The notes beneath the pieces are model-generated. The model did no database searches, was not told the DNA's origin, and was given only the letters and a program-made list of their open reading frames with translations. The position numbers were made by a program, and so were the translations under genes. Positions 50,336 through 61,821 of a DNA stretch of 64,000 nt are shown piece after piece; within the stretch, counting starts at the first letter, position 1, and each line of letters starts with the position of its first letter. Where the stretch lies: positions 8,060,001 through 8,124,000 of the forward strand of contig CP075495.1 of NCBI GenBank assembly GCA_021613535.1, read 5' to 3'. This DNA comes from Adineta vaga (lineage: Eukaryota; Rotifera).

Positions 50336-52782
50336 TCAAATACTATAACGTTCTGGTGCCATTTGAATAAAATCATCAAATATTTGTGGAATTGGATATT
50401 TTGTCAATTCATCAACTGTAGATTGCGATATTGGAAAACCCCAAAATTTAAATAATGGAACTAGATTTTGACCAACTTGATTAGAATACATTTTTATCCA
50501 ATAATCCATTTTGTCTTGATTAGAATCAAGATCTGGCTTTGTATTTTCATATTTGCGAAAAATATCTTTATAACTTTCCCAACCATATTCTCGAACTAAT
50601 TGAGCATAGATAAACAATGCAACACCGGGATTTTCTTTCCATTCATCAAAATTCGAGCCATCTGTTATATATTCTTTTGTTCGAGACAGTTGATCTTTTA
50701 ACCATGAATGTATCCAGGGTTGAAGATGACAAATTTTATCCATAGCATGTAAAGTAAATATATTTACTGTTACTTCACCAGTACCATCAAATGCTAAATA
50801 GACAGAATCAATTTTGCTTAGAAAATAAATGATCGAAAACATACTCCACCAATCTTGTTGCATATTGTGACCAATTTCATGAAATAAACCCCAGGCTCCT
50901 TGTTTCTCTAGTTTCTCACTATTGAATAGAAAATCGTCTGATTTGGGATCACTTACATCCATTTGTGTCACAATTGGATATCCACTATCTACAAAACAAT
51001 TGATTTCTTCTCGTTTTTTATTTTAACAACAAGTCGAACAAGATGAATATCTCTATTAAACTTACGCATATAGCCAACAGATGGTTGTTCATCGCAAACG
51101 ATTCGTTCTCGATGAGTAGGTTTTGTTCCACGTAAATCATGATGTGCTAGAATAACTGTATCCCAAAATTGTAAAGCTCGATCTAATTGAGCAGATGTTA
51201 GATGTACAACACTTTTCGATGGAAGATTAAATACAATATATTTTCCTGCAATATCAGCCCATAGACCTTGTGACTCTGAACGTTTATGATCCCAGGCTTC
51301 AAAACGATTTGAATCCGTTAGATCATATGTTGGTGTTGAAACAACATGATGAAGATTAACTGTAATGGAATTAGATTCACCTTGAGGACTTTGAAGAAAG
51401 AGTAAACCACCAAATGCTGAATTCATTCGTATTTTTTCGGAAGATAATGGTTTACATATGGAAATACAAGGCCAACGGCGAAGTTCATCACAATTCTATT
51501 TATAAAAGTAGATTTCTTTTTTTTTATTGAAAGAGATATAAAGCATACTCCAAGATCATCACTATGACATCCAATTCTAGCTGACCATCCATTAGATCCT
51601 TTCTGTTCTACAACATCAATTTGAATTGGAATACCAGCAACCACATAATATCCTAATAAATGAAGAAAAAAAACTTTTGTTCGATCCAATCTAAATCCTT
51701 CACGACTGATCTTACCAGTACAATACCATTCGCTCGCTTTCGATTCAATATGACATTGTACATTTGTTAAAATAAGTGGTGGTCGATCAAAATCACCAGG
51801 AAAATGTCGGACTCCTAGAATTTAATATCGAACCATTCATTTTCAATTCAATGGAGATATGAAAACCTGGTGCTTTAATTCCTGGTAAACCACACATAAT
51901 GCCACAAATACCAGTTGATTGTTCTCGACAATTTTTATCTCTAATTGGACATGTATTCATTGGAATGATATCTTCATTTGCGCTCATAACAATACTCTGT
52001 AAAGTTTCCATTGGAACTCCTGGTAATGTATCACCTAATTCTTTTACAGCTGATCCAATAATAGCTAAATCTTGTCGATTATTTGGATCACGTGCTAAAT
52101 CTTTGACAACATGATAGACATTTTTAAATTTAACTAAATCTTCTCGAAATTCAATTGGATTAGAACAATTTGCATAATTATCGGTCACTTTTACGCCGAT
52201 ATAATCACAAAAACGAGCAAATGGAAAATCTGACAATAGTTTCCCACTATTTCCTTGTAGCCAACCCCATGCAGTTGTTCCACAGATCAATGCTCCGCCA
52301 CGTTGCAGAAAATCACACTAAAATAAAAAGGAAAAAAATATCAGTCTAATTATCATCGTCGACATGATTCTCGATGTTCTTACTAAACCATTCATAAAAG
52401 TATCAGATTTCTTGTAATGTCCATCCCAAACTAGAATTTTTCCATGTGTAGCTATATCATGCATAGATTTTGCTTCATTAATTGATAAAAATTCTGCTTT
52501 ATGTCCGTGTGCAAGCCATTGTCGACAATTTTCAATAAAACGTCGATTTTTTTCTTCGATATTTAAGAATATTCCTGGATAACCATTATGTGCAAATACT
52601 AAACAACGTCCATGACCAAATCGAGTAGCGACAATAATAACATTATTTGAATCTTCTCCACATAGAACTGCACGAGTATCATTAGTTAATGGAATTAATG
52701 TTCCAGGACAACCAATTTTTTCGAGTGAAGATATTCCATTGAATATGACTTTTGAAACTTGATCAAATTCTTCATCACGCAT
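50336..52782 (-). CDS. TCAF-like M60 (enhancin-type) zinc metallopeptidase
   Basis: It resembles TRPM8-channel-associated factors (TCAF/FAM115). Start 52782 (MRDEEFDQVSKVIFNGIS), stop 50336, about six exons. The N-terminal part has a class I glutamine-amidotransferase-like fold (VIIVATRFGHGRCLVFAHNG, ILVWDGHYKK, GGALICGTTAWGWLQGN). A middle sandwich follows (FRLDRTKVFFLHLLGYYVVA). The C-terminal M60 peptidase has a complete zinc site: LFHEIGHNMQQDWW, then across an intron TFDGTGEVTVNIF, giving HExxH plus the distal Glu. Other M60 marks are YPIVTQMDV and LVREYGWESYKDIF. No frame breaks were found. No signal peptide is evident, so an intracellular or unconventional location is possible. Substrates in M60 are usually O-glycoproteins. 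Confidence 0.85.
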
Positions 52783-53872
52783 GTTTTTATCTTGTAATCA
52801 AAACAAAATCTATCAACGATGTATATAAGTAAGTTGATGTTTCGATATTATGAATCATTCAATGACATTAAACAAATGCACGAGTCGTAGTATCGAGAAA
52901 GAAAAAGAACCATGCAAATATTCAAACAGCATCTGACACATACACGTTGTTTTTTCTTTTCTTCTTTCTTCGAAATCTATTCAATGGGTAACAGCCGACA
53001 TGTAATTCGAGCATTCGTATAAAACAATTATAAATCGAAATTATTCTATCAAATTCTGGTGCTCGAATTCCAGTCTTTTCTTCCCATTACTTATTCATTC
53101 GAGTTGAATAAGTCAATCTAGAATTGAATGAATCAGTATTTCGTATGTGATATATTCATGAAAATATCATTTATCATCCATTAAATGACGACTATTTTTT
53201 CTCGCTTATTAATTGATAAGTTATGGATTATATTGAATAGAATCAATCCTTCATCATCTACTAAGCACCTTGATGGAATGATTATTTGCTAAATCATATT
53301 CAGTGTTGGATAGTAAAAACTATAGTCTGCGATCCAAAGCATCGATTTATCCTTAGTTTCATTATCTTTTCTCACGTAATTCAATGCCGTTTCGTGTATA
53401 GAAGAAAAAGGTGGTGTAGCTTTGTACAAACCTTGTGTTTCGACAAAATATAGTTATACTTGATCAACTCCGGTTGTCATCATTTCCTTAGCAATGTTGA
53501 TAACTCTCATATAGATCAAATTTTGCATGTTTTCTCTTTAATGATTTGTTTCCATGACATCTCCTTTTGAAAACCATTTATTTTTGTTTTTTACGATCAA
53601 AACATAGACTGCAAGTTATGTAATACATACATTTTTTGCCCACGTCTTTCTCAACCTTATTGGAAATAGATTAAACCGTCAACATTCGAGTAAGGTTGAC
53701 TAATGCTAAAGAGTAAATATGGTTTCTTAATGAGCGTATAAAACGTTACGACGTCAAAGTACACAAAACGATGTAAACTACAATGGCGTTTTACTGAATT
53801 TTTGACGTATAAAAGAGCGAGTAAACCGACTATATATTCAAAATGACAAATGAATTTTAATATTATACTCAG
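52783..53872. other. Intergenic region
   Basis: 1.1 kb between divergent genes. No coding sequence was recognised. It ends with the TATA box of the C2 pseudogene. Confidence 0.4.
53808..53815 (+). promoter_or_regulatory. TATA box of the C2 pseudogene
   Basis: TATAAAAG lies 65 nt before the ATG of the broken C2 gene, so promoter elements outlasted the reading frame. Confidence 0.5.
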
Positions 53873-54222
53873 ATGGCAAACGGTACCTTAGAAGTTACTA
53901 TCGTCGAAGGACGCAATCTTAAAGATTGTAATATAATCACTGAAAATGATGCATATGTGGAAATTTATTTCAATAAAAAATATCAATAACGCACTAGAGT
54001 GATAAAAAATTGCAAGAATCCAGTATGAAATGAATGATTTCAATTTAATGTTTATAAGGGTGATGATACTATTCATTTTGATGTATTTGATGATGATTTA
54101 ATTGGTCGAGATTTCATTGGTAATGGCAAGGTGAAGTTGAAAAATTTTTCCGATGAGAATAAATTTGATGATTGGATCAAATTATTTTTAATATTTGTGT
54201 TGTCTAGTTTTATCATTTAATA
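53873..54222 (+). pseudogene. C2-domain protein pseudogene
   Basis: In one continuous frame from ATG 53873 the translation follows a C2 domain: MANGTLEVTIVEGRNLKD, NDAYVEIYFNKKYQ, RTRVIKNCKNPV, then FQFNVYKGDDTIHFDVFDDD, LIGRDFIGNGKVKLKNF, DDWIKLF. Three stops interrupt it. TAA follows NKKYQ, TGA replaces the near-invariant Trp of the NPxWNExF motif, and a second TGA sits two codons later (NE-stop-FQF). No length shift is present and no splice pair would skip the stops. The C2 calcium-loop Asp residues (DND, DVFDDD) remain. The frame ends at TAA 54220-54222. It looks like a recently disabled copy, because point changes are the only damage. Confidence 0.85.
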
Positions 54223-56024
54223 AAACAAATTTGTACAGCCCAAGTTGAACAATCGTCTGTGTTGTTAGATATAGTTTCTCAATATTTTTTATTGATACAC
54301 TCTAAAAGATTTCTTTCCACATACTGCAGCTGTTGTACTCTCGAATGTCTCAAATATATGACTTCCCTGTCATTTGTTATTACTTTGTAGAAAAATTCGA
54401 TGACACAACAATAGATCATCACATGACATCACAGGATGTTAAGAATAATATGAGTACCTATCACGTCGTAGGAAGATATGATTATATGTGCATGAAAATA
54501 ATAACATTATCGAAATTAAATATTAATTATATGTCTTTAAGAACAAACAGGATGAGAAGGTCGATATGCCTGCGCCTACTCAAATCAAGATGATACTATA
54601 TGATCTGTTTGTAAATAATAAACGGAAGATTTCTATCAAGTTAATTTATCATATTATAGATTTGATTTCGTCTTGAAAGAAAAGGTCATGATTTTGATTA
54701 AACGGCAGATGTTAATTGTCTCTATCACGTTTTTGTCTTATCATCATAGTCATGCAGGCACTACTGCATGACTATGATAATTACTTAAAATGATTGCATG
54801 AGTGTACATTTAAGATTCATATATAAACACATAAAGAAATTCACTTTTTAACTACCTCTCTATCGTTCAAGATACATTAAACATCATCTTCGTGAAATAT
54901 TCGATAAGAAATCAAAAGTAAGTCCATTATAATTAAGAAGGTGTATAAAAACATGAATATATGCCTGATTAGCTGAGCGACCAACTAGAATTGTAAGTAT
55001 AGGTTATATTATCATGCTAGTTGATGCCTTGTTTGTAAATCCGTATGCCTGATTGCATCCAACCTAAGATGATGCAAAAGAAATTTATTTTTAACCTGTC
55101 TATTAGTAGATATATATATATATAACAAGAAAGACAAATTTGAGAAAATCTAGTGTGTTAAATCATTTTATCAAGAACACAAGTATATAGAAGCAATGAT
55201 CTGATGTCATTTATAGTTTTCGATAAAAAAAGATTGATTGGAAAATAATGTATTTGAACGTCATTACCAGAATTTCTGTTTCTAGTTATCCCTGGAGATG
55301 ACTCTCACATTGTTGAATACCACCCTATTGTTATCGTTAATTTTCTTTAAAAAAAGAAGCAGCTTGTTGAAGGAAATGAGAAATAGAAAAAAACGTCCGT
55401 CTAGAATGTAAACTATATCATTATTCATATGAAATTCTCCAGATAGATTAAATATTGAACTAATGATGATCATTTGTGCATCATCATTCTTTTTGTTTGT
55501 TTGTTTTTTCTCTGTGTTAAATAGAATTGTTATACGAACAAAGAAATTTCATATAAATATATATGCCTTTGTTCACATCTTTTAAGTAAATGGATATATT
55601 CATGAGATGTCGCAAAAAAATTCCATTAATTTTCATGAAATGATCTTCTTTCTTTTAAAAAATTCATAAGATCAAAATCTTTTAGCTATTTGAATCTATG
55701 TGTAGGAGGTTTATGGTAAGTTTTGTAATACTTATATGCGAACATATAAATATATATTCGAATATGTTCATTTTATTCTTGATTAACTTGTCAAAGACGG
55801 TAACATAGTAGTAAACTTTTCTCAATGTCAAAATGCTTGACAGAAACAGAAAAAAGTCAAACACAATTGTGTGCACTGAGAAAGTCGTTTTTTTCCTTTC
55901 AAGAAAAATTTTCACTAACAGTTGAACTCATTTGATATCTAGTTTTCTCTTGATTTAAATTGTCTTTAAATATCATTTTTAGAACTATTTATCACATCTG
56001 TTAAAATCTCTTAATCTTTTATCA
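54223..56024. other. Intergenic region with a perfect hairpin
   Basis: 1.8 kb, AT-rich, no gene. It contains the inverted repeat at 54743-54778 and short stretches of TA repeat near 55110. Confidence 0.4.
54743..54778. repeat. Perfect 15-bp inverted repeat with 6-nt loop
   Basis: ATCATAGTCATGCAG and its exact reverse complement CTGCATGACTATGAT flank the loop GCACTA. The arms are perfect and stop abruptly. It lies about 0.5 kb downstream of the C2 pseudogene. Confidence 0.85.
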
Positions 56025-56515
56025 ATGACTCAGGTAATTTTATAAAGATTTTCCTTTCAATAATCCTATTTATTACATTCTAGTTGAATCATTTCTCTCA
56101 TGTCAATTGTCATTTATTCACTTTATTTGTGGTCATTCTTATTTGTCTCAATCAACATCAAATATCAGCCAATCGATTGAGTAGTAAATCAGATTATGAA
56201 CAACGTTCATTGGTCTATGATGATACATCTGATGAAGACTTAGGCAATAACGATTATCCAATAATGAATACTCGAAATAATGCCTATTTAACTGATTATG
56301 AGGAACCATCTTCTTCGAAACCATGGTCAAACTTATTTCGTCAATATCAGCAAAAATCGATCTATACACCAGCTTATTATTCAAGTCCAAAGTCTGGTTT
56401 TGCTCTACGACGTAGTGATCTTCGTTATATTCCATATCTATCTGCAAAACGTTCAATTCCTATTGAACTACAAAAGGCACTTTTTGCTCATGGAATTGTT
56501 GGTCGTCGACGTTAA
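56025..56515 (+). CDS. Secreted peptide precursor 2 (paralogue of precursor 1)
   Basis: Two coding exons: 56025..56033 (ATG ACT CAG, then GTAATT) and 56084..56515. The spliced protein has 146 residues. It starts MTQLNHFSHVNCHLFTLFVV with signal core LFTLFVVILICLNQHQISA, then an acidic Asp/Glu/Tyr-rich spacer and PWSNLFRQ (matching VWSRLFRQ in precursor 1). It ends ALRR-SDLRYIPYLSA-KR-SIPIELQKALFAHGIV-G-RRR-stop. Processing at KR and GRRR would give a 16-residue amide differing from that of precursor 1 at only three positions (S/T, I/V, F/Y). The spacer has diverged far more than the end peptide, which points to selection on the peptide. The second exon begins with a Leu codon (TTG), so without the first exon there is no proper start. 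Confidence 0.8.
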
Positions 56516-57288
56516 AAAAAATCACTTTTTCAATTGACACTATAATAACAAACTAACATGCTTGAATCTTAACATTTTCCTTTTCATTTCTAATGAATTC
56601 AATAAAGAAAATATGCATATGCATAAAAAACACTTCTTCATCTTCTACTTATTGTTCATTTCAAATATCTTCCAAGATATTTCCGATTGCTTCGTTTCAA
56701 CAATTGACAAATAATTGTAAAACATATATATAAAGGTTCTTTTGGACTCGACGAAAATCACATGTTGCATAAATAACTTAGTTTGAAAATATTTTTGAGA
56801 AACCTGTATCATTATAATTTCACGAGGAATTGAACGTGTATGATATGATAAAGGAAAACTATTTTTATTACAGGTTAAAGAATTAGCAGGTATAACTATG
56901 ACATTAGCGATGCAAAATGTTGATGTTGATATATTTTTCAGTTAATTTTCATGTCATTATAACCAGAATTCAAAAAAAGATGTATCAAGATAGAGTAAGA
57001 TAATATCAATTTGATTTAAAGTACTAGCATGATTCTGTATCTATATAATATAGCAACTATCTTTGAATATCTCTGAAATCTTGACCATTAAATTGATTAT
57101 TCGACTCAAATGTCTTTAATCGTATTAACTTGTAATTCAAGTATTTATATCGACGATTAGGTATAAAAATAGAGATTTAAATGGATTCTTTTGTTATCTT
57201 ATATCAATAACTTGTATCTTTATATACAAAACCAATAAAAAAAGCGATACAAATTCACTCGAAAAAAAGTGATAGAAATAGCCTACGC
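56516..57288. other. Intergenic region
   Basis: About 0.8 kb between the peptide precursor and the serine hydrolase. AATAAA at 56601-56606 fits polyadenylation of precursor 2. A GTATAAAAAT at 57161-57170 may be a TATA box for the hydrolase. No gene. Confidence 0.4.
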
Positions 57289-58485
57289 ATGAAGCTTCGA
57301 AATTTTCTATTTCGTCGACTTATTTTAAGTCTAATTATTTCGATAAGTTATGCTGATACAAGAAATGATCATGAAATATTTGTTGATAATCTTATGGAAA
57401 GTTATTATGATGATGGAAAAAACGTTCCCGGTGCTTGTGTTCTTGTTATTCATGAAGACAAACCGATCATTCGTCGTTCCTACGGCTTTGCTAATATTGA
57501 ACAAAAGACACGTGTTACATCAATGACAAATTTTCGATTAGCATCATTAACCAAACAATTTACTGCTGCAGTTATATTATTACTCGCAGAAGACAAGAAT
57601 AAAACATTACAATTGGATGATCGAATACGTGAAAAATGGTTGCCATCATTACCTGAAAACACAAAGACAATAACAATTCGTCATTTACTTACCCATACAT
57701 CCGGTTTGATCGATTATGAAGATTACATTCCACCGAATACCAATCCTGATTATCAATTGTCCGATGCTGATGTTCTTGAAATTCTTTCTTCACAAGATCG
57801 AGTATATTTTTCACCACCCGGTTCACGTTACATGTATAGCAATAGTGGTTATGCTTTATTAGCCATTATTATTGAACGAGTATCTGGAAAGCGTTTTGCA
57901 GACTTCTTGCGAGAACGTATCTTTTTGCCGTTACAAATGAAAGAAACATTGGCCTATGAAAAAGGAATATCTACCGTAGCCTATCGTGCTTTGGGATACA
58001 GTAATAACGATCAGTTGTGGATTGAAACCGACCAAAGTCAAACTAGTGCCGTTCTTGGTGATGGTGGTATTTATTCATCAATTGATGATTTAGCTAAATG
58101 GGATACTGCACTATATGATAATCGCTTGTTGAATAATGAATCTTTAAAGTTAGCATTTACGGCAGCAATACGAACTGATGATCCAGCAATTCAATATGGT
58201 ATGGGATGGCGTATAAGTGGAGATATGATCTGGCATTCAGGAGAAACCACTGGATTTCGTAATGTTATTCTGCGCTTTCCTAGACAACGCCTTACTGTTA
58301 TTGTCTTGACTAATCGAAATTCTCCTGCACCCTATCAAACAGCATCAGCGATTGCTTACCGTATAATTTCTACTATAGAATGTGAAAGTACAAATTCGAA
58401 ATCAATCTTAACAAGTTATTCAATAGAATTCATGGTTTATTGGTTTACAGTGTCTTCGTTATATAATTACAAGTTTCATGATTAG
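57289..58485 (+). CDS. Serine beta-lactamase-fold hydrolase (class C/PBP4-like), intronless
   Basis: A 398-residue secreted protein with an N-terminal signal sequence (FRRLILSLIISISYADT). It carries the three catalytic motifs of the serine beta-lactamase/penicillin-binding family: SxxK as S86-L-T-K89 in FRLASLTKQFTAA, YxN as Y183-S-N185 in YMYSNSGYALL, and H316-S-G in IWHSGETTGF. The family covers D-alanyl-D-alanine carboxypeptidases, esterases and LACTB-type proteins; the substrate cannot be told from sequence. There is no intron in 1.2 kb, while the housekeeping neighbours have many. The closest motif style (HLLTHTSGLIDY, GDGGIYSSIDDLAKW) is that of bacterial proteins, which fits horizontal gain. 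The C-terminus has a hydrophobic stretch (FMVYWFTVSSLYNY) that may be a membrane or GPI-type anchor. Confidence 0.9.
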   Translation: MKLRNFLFRRLILSLIISISYADTRNDHEIFVDNLMESYYDDGKNVPGACVLVIHEDKPIIRRSYGFANIEQKTRVTSMTNFRLASLTKQFTAAVILLLAEDKNKTLQLDDRIREKWLPSLPENTKTITIRHLLTHTSGLIDYEDYIPPNTNPDYQLSDADVLEILSSQDRVYFSPPGSRYMYSNSGYALLAIIIERVSGKRFADFLRERIFLPLQMKETLAYEKGISTVAYRALGYSNNDQLWIETDQSQTSAVLGDGGIYSSIDDLAKWDTALYDNRLLNNESLKLAFTAAIRTDDPAIQYGMGWRISGDMIWHSGETTGFRNVILRFPRQRLTVIVLTNRNSPAPYQTASAIAYRIISTIECESTNSKSILTSYSIEFMVYWFTVSSLYNYKFHD

Positions 58486-59085
58486 AATTTTTGTAAACTT
58501 TTATTTAAGTTATAATTAGAACATCAAACGAGCATCTAAAGTCATTAGATAGCGATTGAAGCAGCAGATTCGTTTGAATCTATTTTATTGGTGCATAATG
58601 AATAATAAAATTTGTGAAAGTTCATCACTATAACGAACATTGTACACAAAACAAATGATGAGTTTCATAGTTGAAAAGGTCAATCAATACGATCGTTTTT
58701 TTCTTTCATATAGTCTGAATTGAATAGTTAATTTACTGTCATTATTGGTGTGTACATCATTTTTACATCTCTTGATCCGATAAGCAGTCAAACTATCAGC
58801 TTATAAAATTTATCGAAATCTTTTAAAGTTAGTCATTCCTATCCATCTTTCATCCAGATGTCGTCTTCTTCCAAAGAACGTTTCACATAAATAACTGACT
58901 CGTCAAAAATCTACATATGATTTGTTCTCTTGTCATTCGTTTTCTAACCTATCCTGTCGTGTTCTACTGATTGCAGAAGCAATTGCAGCATTTTAAATTT
59001 AAAAGACGCTGACTCACACAAGACGAATTTATGTGGCAATAACACCAACTGATTCGTTTCATATAGTTGTTTTGAAATTTTCAAA
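58486..59085. other. Intergenic region upstream of the ARIH1-like gene
   Basis: About 0.6 kb with no supported gene; presumably the promoter region of the RBR ligase. Confidence 0.35.
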
Positions 59086-60920
59086 ATGCGTCGATATGTT
59101 TCACCGGCTAATATTCTAGCTAATGAGGCAATGATCTATCATTTATTGTCTGAAGAAGATGCATTAAAAGAAATGAAGAAAACAATTCGAGAAATCAACG
59201 AAATTCTAGGATTATCATCAACAACAATAGTACGTTTATTATTAAATCATTTTCGTTGGGATCAAGATACATTAACTGGTAAGATAAATAATTAAAACAC
59301 TAAATAAATAGTTTCGTTTTTTCCTGTGTCTTAGATCGTTATTGGGAAGATTCAGATCGATTATTTCGTATATTAAAACTTCCCAATCCTAATTCATCAT
59401 CTATTGATTATAGTCCACTCTCACCAATAGCAAGCAATGAATTAGATTCGCCAACTTCATCAAAAAATCCTGGTATTATTACATGTAAAACGTATGAATA
59501 AATTTTGATTCAATAGAATTAATGTGTTTGATTTTCCCTTATTTAGTTGTTATTTAGATAAACCTTTGAAAGAATTTTATTCTTTAAAATGTAACCATCG
59601 ACATTGTCTAACATGTTGGCATGTTTATCTGCAAACATGTTTAACGAATAATACAAGCATTCAGAAAATAACATGTCCATCTCGTTGTCAGGAAGTTCTT
59701 GATGATGAACAAGTTTTCAAATTATTAGACAATGATGAACGATTAAAAAAACGTTATGAACAAGTATTAATCAATACATATGTCGATATAAATCGATTAA
59801 CTCATTGGTGTCCCGGAAATTCGTGTTCGACAATCGTTAAACTTAAGTCATATACAACTAATTGTACACAAATGATATCCTGTGATATGTGTAAAACAAC
59901 GTTTTGTTTTCATTGTTTACAACAATGGCATGATCCAGTCCAATGTGAATTATTAGTTAAATGGGAAAAGAAAAATCGAGATGAATCAATGACCGGTGAA
60001 TGGTTAATTGCCAGTAAGTCTCTGGCAGAGGATAAATACGATTATTTTATGAAAAATGGAGAATAAAATTCGTTTTCTATTTAGATACTAAAGAATGCCC
60101 GAATTGTCATGCAAGTATTGAAAAGAATGGTGGATGTAATCATATGAGTAAGTAACTAATTAATGAAAATTAATACGACAGATGTTTCTTTTTGTCTTTA
60201 GCTTGTCGAAAACCAGGATGTGCTCATGAATTTTGTTGGATATGTTTTGGTAAGTATACACACTTTTTATCAATAGATTTCGCGTACGATTAGAATAACT
60301 ATTGTAAGAAAAAGAATCTTTTGATATAAATCAAATTATATTATCATGAAGTGATTTTTATGGATAACTTTATTTTGTTTACATTGATTTTAGGTCCTTG
60401 GAAAGATCATGCAACACGTCAATGTAATGTCTTTCAGGAAGATAAAACTGATAAAAATCAACTATCAGCTCGAGAAAATCTTGCTCGATATATGCATTAT
60501 TTTACTCGTTATCAAGCCCATAGTCAATCTCTTGAATTAGAAAGTAAACAATATAGTCAAGTTGAGCAACGTATACAAGACATGCAAGCCGAATCGAAAA
60601 CATTTACTGAACAACGTGCAATTTATACAGCATTTGATGTTCTTCAACAATGTCGTCGAACATTGAAATATACCTTTGCATTTGCTTATTATTTATATCG
60701 AAATAATCAGGCCGAAGTATTTGAACAAAATCAAGCTGATTTAGAACGAGCAACTGAAGCATTATCTGGTTATTTAGAAAGTGAAGTGGATGCTGATAAG
60801 AATATTTCTATTCAATTAATGGATAAAACACGTTATTGTGATCAACGAAGAAAAATCTTACTCGATCATTGTAAAGAAGGATATAACGAACATTATTGGG
60901 CTGGTTTAGAACCATATTAA
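59086..60920 (+). CDS. ARIH1: Ariadne RBR E3 ubiquitin ligase (ARIH1-like)
   Basis: RBR ligase that in animals works with neddylated cullin-RING ligases. Six exons from ATG 59086 ([20 protein letters not shown]) to TAA 60918-60920. The UBA-like region is [25 protein letters not shown]1 begins across an intron, ITCKT|CYLDKP, then [10 protein letters not shown]. The IBR has [13 protein letters not shown]...CKTTFCFHC and WHDPVQC. RING2 reads [20 protein letters not shown] with the catalytic Cys of the GGCNHM block, then [10 protein letters not shown]. The Ariadne domain has [40 protein letters not shown] and [16 protein letters not shown]. The acidic/glycine-rich N-terminal tail of vertebrate ARIH1 is missing; otherwise it is full length. 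Confidence 0.93.
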
Positions 60921-61104
60921 ACAATCAAAATACTACTTAAGCATCAAAAGTTTATTTTCATGTCATTTAATGTGTTCATCCGGCGTTTGTTTTTTTAAAT
61001 TATAGTACAAAACAAAAAAAGACGAGTTTATTTTTTTCTAAAATACAAAAAATAAATAATGTTTCTATATGCATACGTGTACATTCGTTTTCTTATCATT
61101 TAAG

Positions 61105-61489
61105 ATGACTAGTTATACGTTAGGTCAAAAATATATTACACCAACTAAACCTGAACGAGGTGTTTTTCCTCTCGATCATGAAGGTAGTTGAGTCATATTG
61201 ATTTTTGTTAACAAGTTGAATCAATATTTTCTCAAAGTTATTTAGGCGAATGTAAAGAAACAATGTTAAAATATATGTTGTGTCTGTCACGTCATGATAA
61301 TAAACCAAGTCAATGTCAAGCAGAATCAAAAGATTATTTTCAATGTCGAATGGATCGGTGAGAAGAAAAAAGTTTTACTAATATTTATCAGACAATTTTG
61401 TGTTTTTGATTATATTTAGAAAATTAATGAAAAAACATGAATGGGAAGACTTGGGATATTTTCAAGAACAACAAGGAAAGACTTCATAG
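61105..61489 (+). CDS. COX19: COX19, cytochrome c oxidase assembly factor
   Basis: Small twin-CX9C protein of the mitochondrial intermembrane space, needed for copper delivery to cytochrome oxidase. Three exons: 61105..61183, 61246..61357 and 61420..61489. The spliced product starts MTSYTLGQKYITPTKPERGV and continues FPLDHEGECKE, then the first CX9C (C-KETMLKYML-C) and the second (C-QAESKDYFQ-C), then RMDRKLMKKHEWEDLGY as in other COX19 proteins. There is no presequence, as expected for Mia40-pathway import. Too split to be seen as a single open frame. Confidence 0.95.
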
Positions 61490-61768
61490 ATAATTTTTGT
61501 ATTTTTTTTTCAAACCTAAAAACACCTGAAATTGATGAATGTCATTTTCACTAAATATTCACTTATGATATCCTATGTATATATTTATTTATCATGAACT
61601 AGAGTACATCAAATCAAGTAAATTTTGCTTGTTTGACAAAAAAAGGGAGATACAATAAGAAACAATGAGAATAATCCACATATATATATAGAATAAATTA
61701 AAATGTAAACATCACCAGCAGGATAAACATGAGAATTCATTGTAGATTTTTAATTTATACAAAAAAAT

Positions 61769-61786
61769 AGAGAGAGAGAGAGAGAG
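61769..61786. repeat. AG microsatellite
   Basis: Nine AG units between the convergent COX19 and RAD54 genes, in the region that should hold both 3' UTRs. Confidence 0.8.
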
Positions 61787-61821
61787 AAAGAGATTGTTTA
61801 TCGTCATTTTGAGACCAATAT

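Noticed and set aside
54958-55030. Stretch resembling a tRNA start (GCCTGATTAGCTGAGCG)
   Set aside because: No matching acceptor stem, anticodon arm or T-loop consensus could be folded.
54560-55080. Three similar-looking ATGCCTG... segments near 54567, 54961 and 55044
   Set aside because: Similarity is only a few bases and does not extend; not enough to call a repeat or gene remnants.
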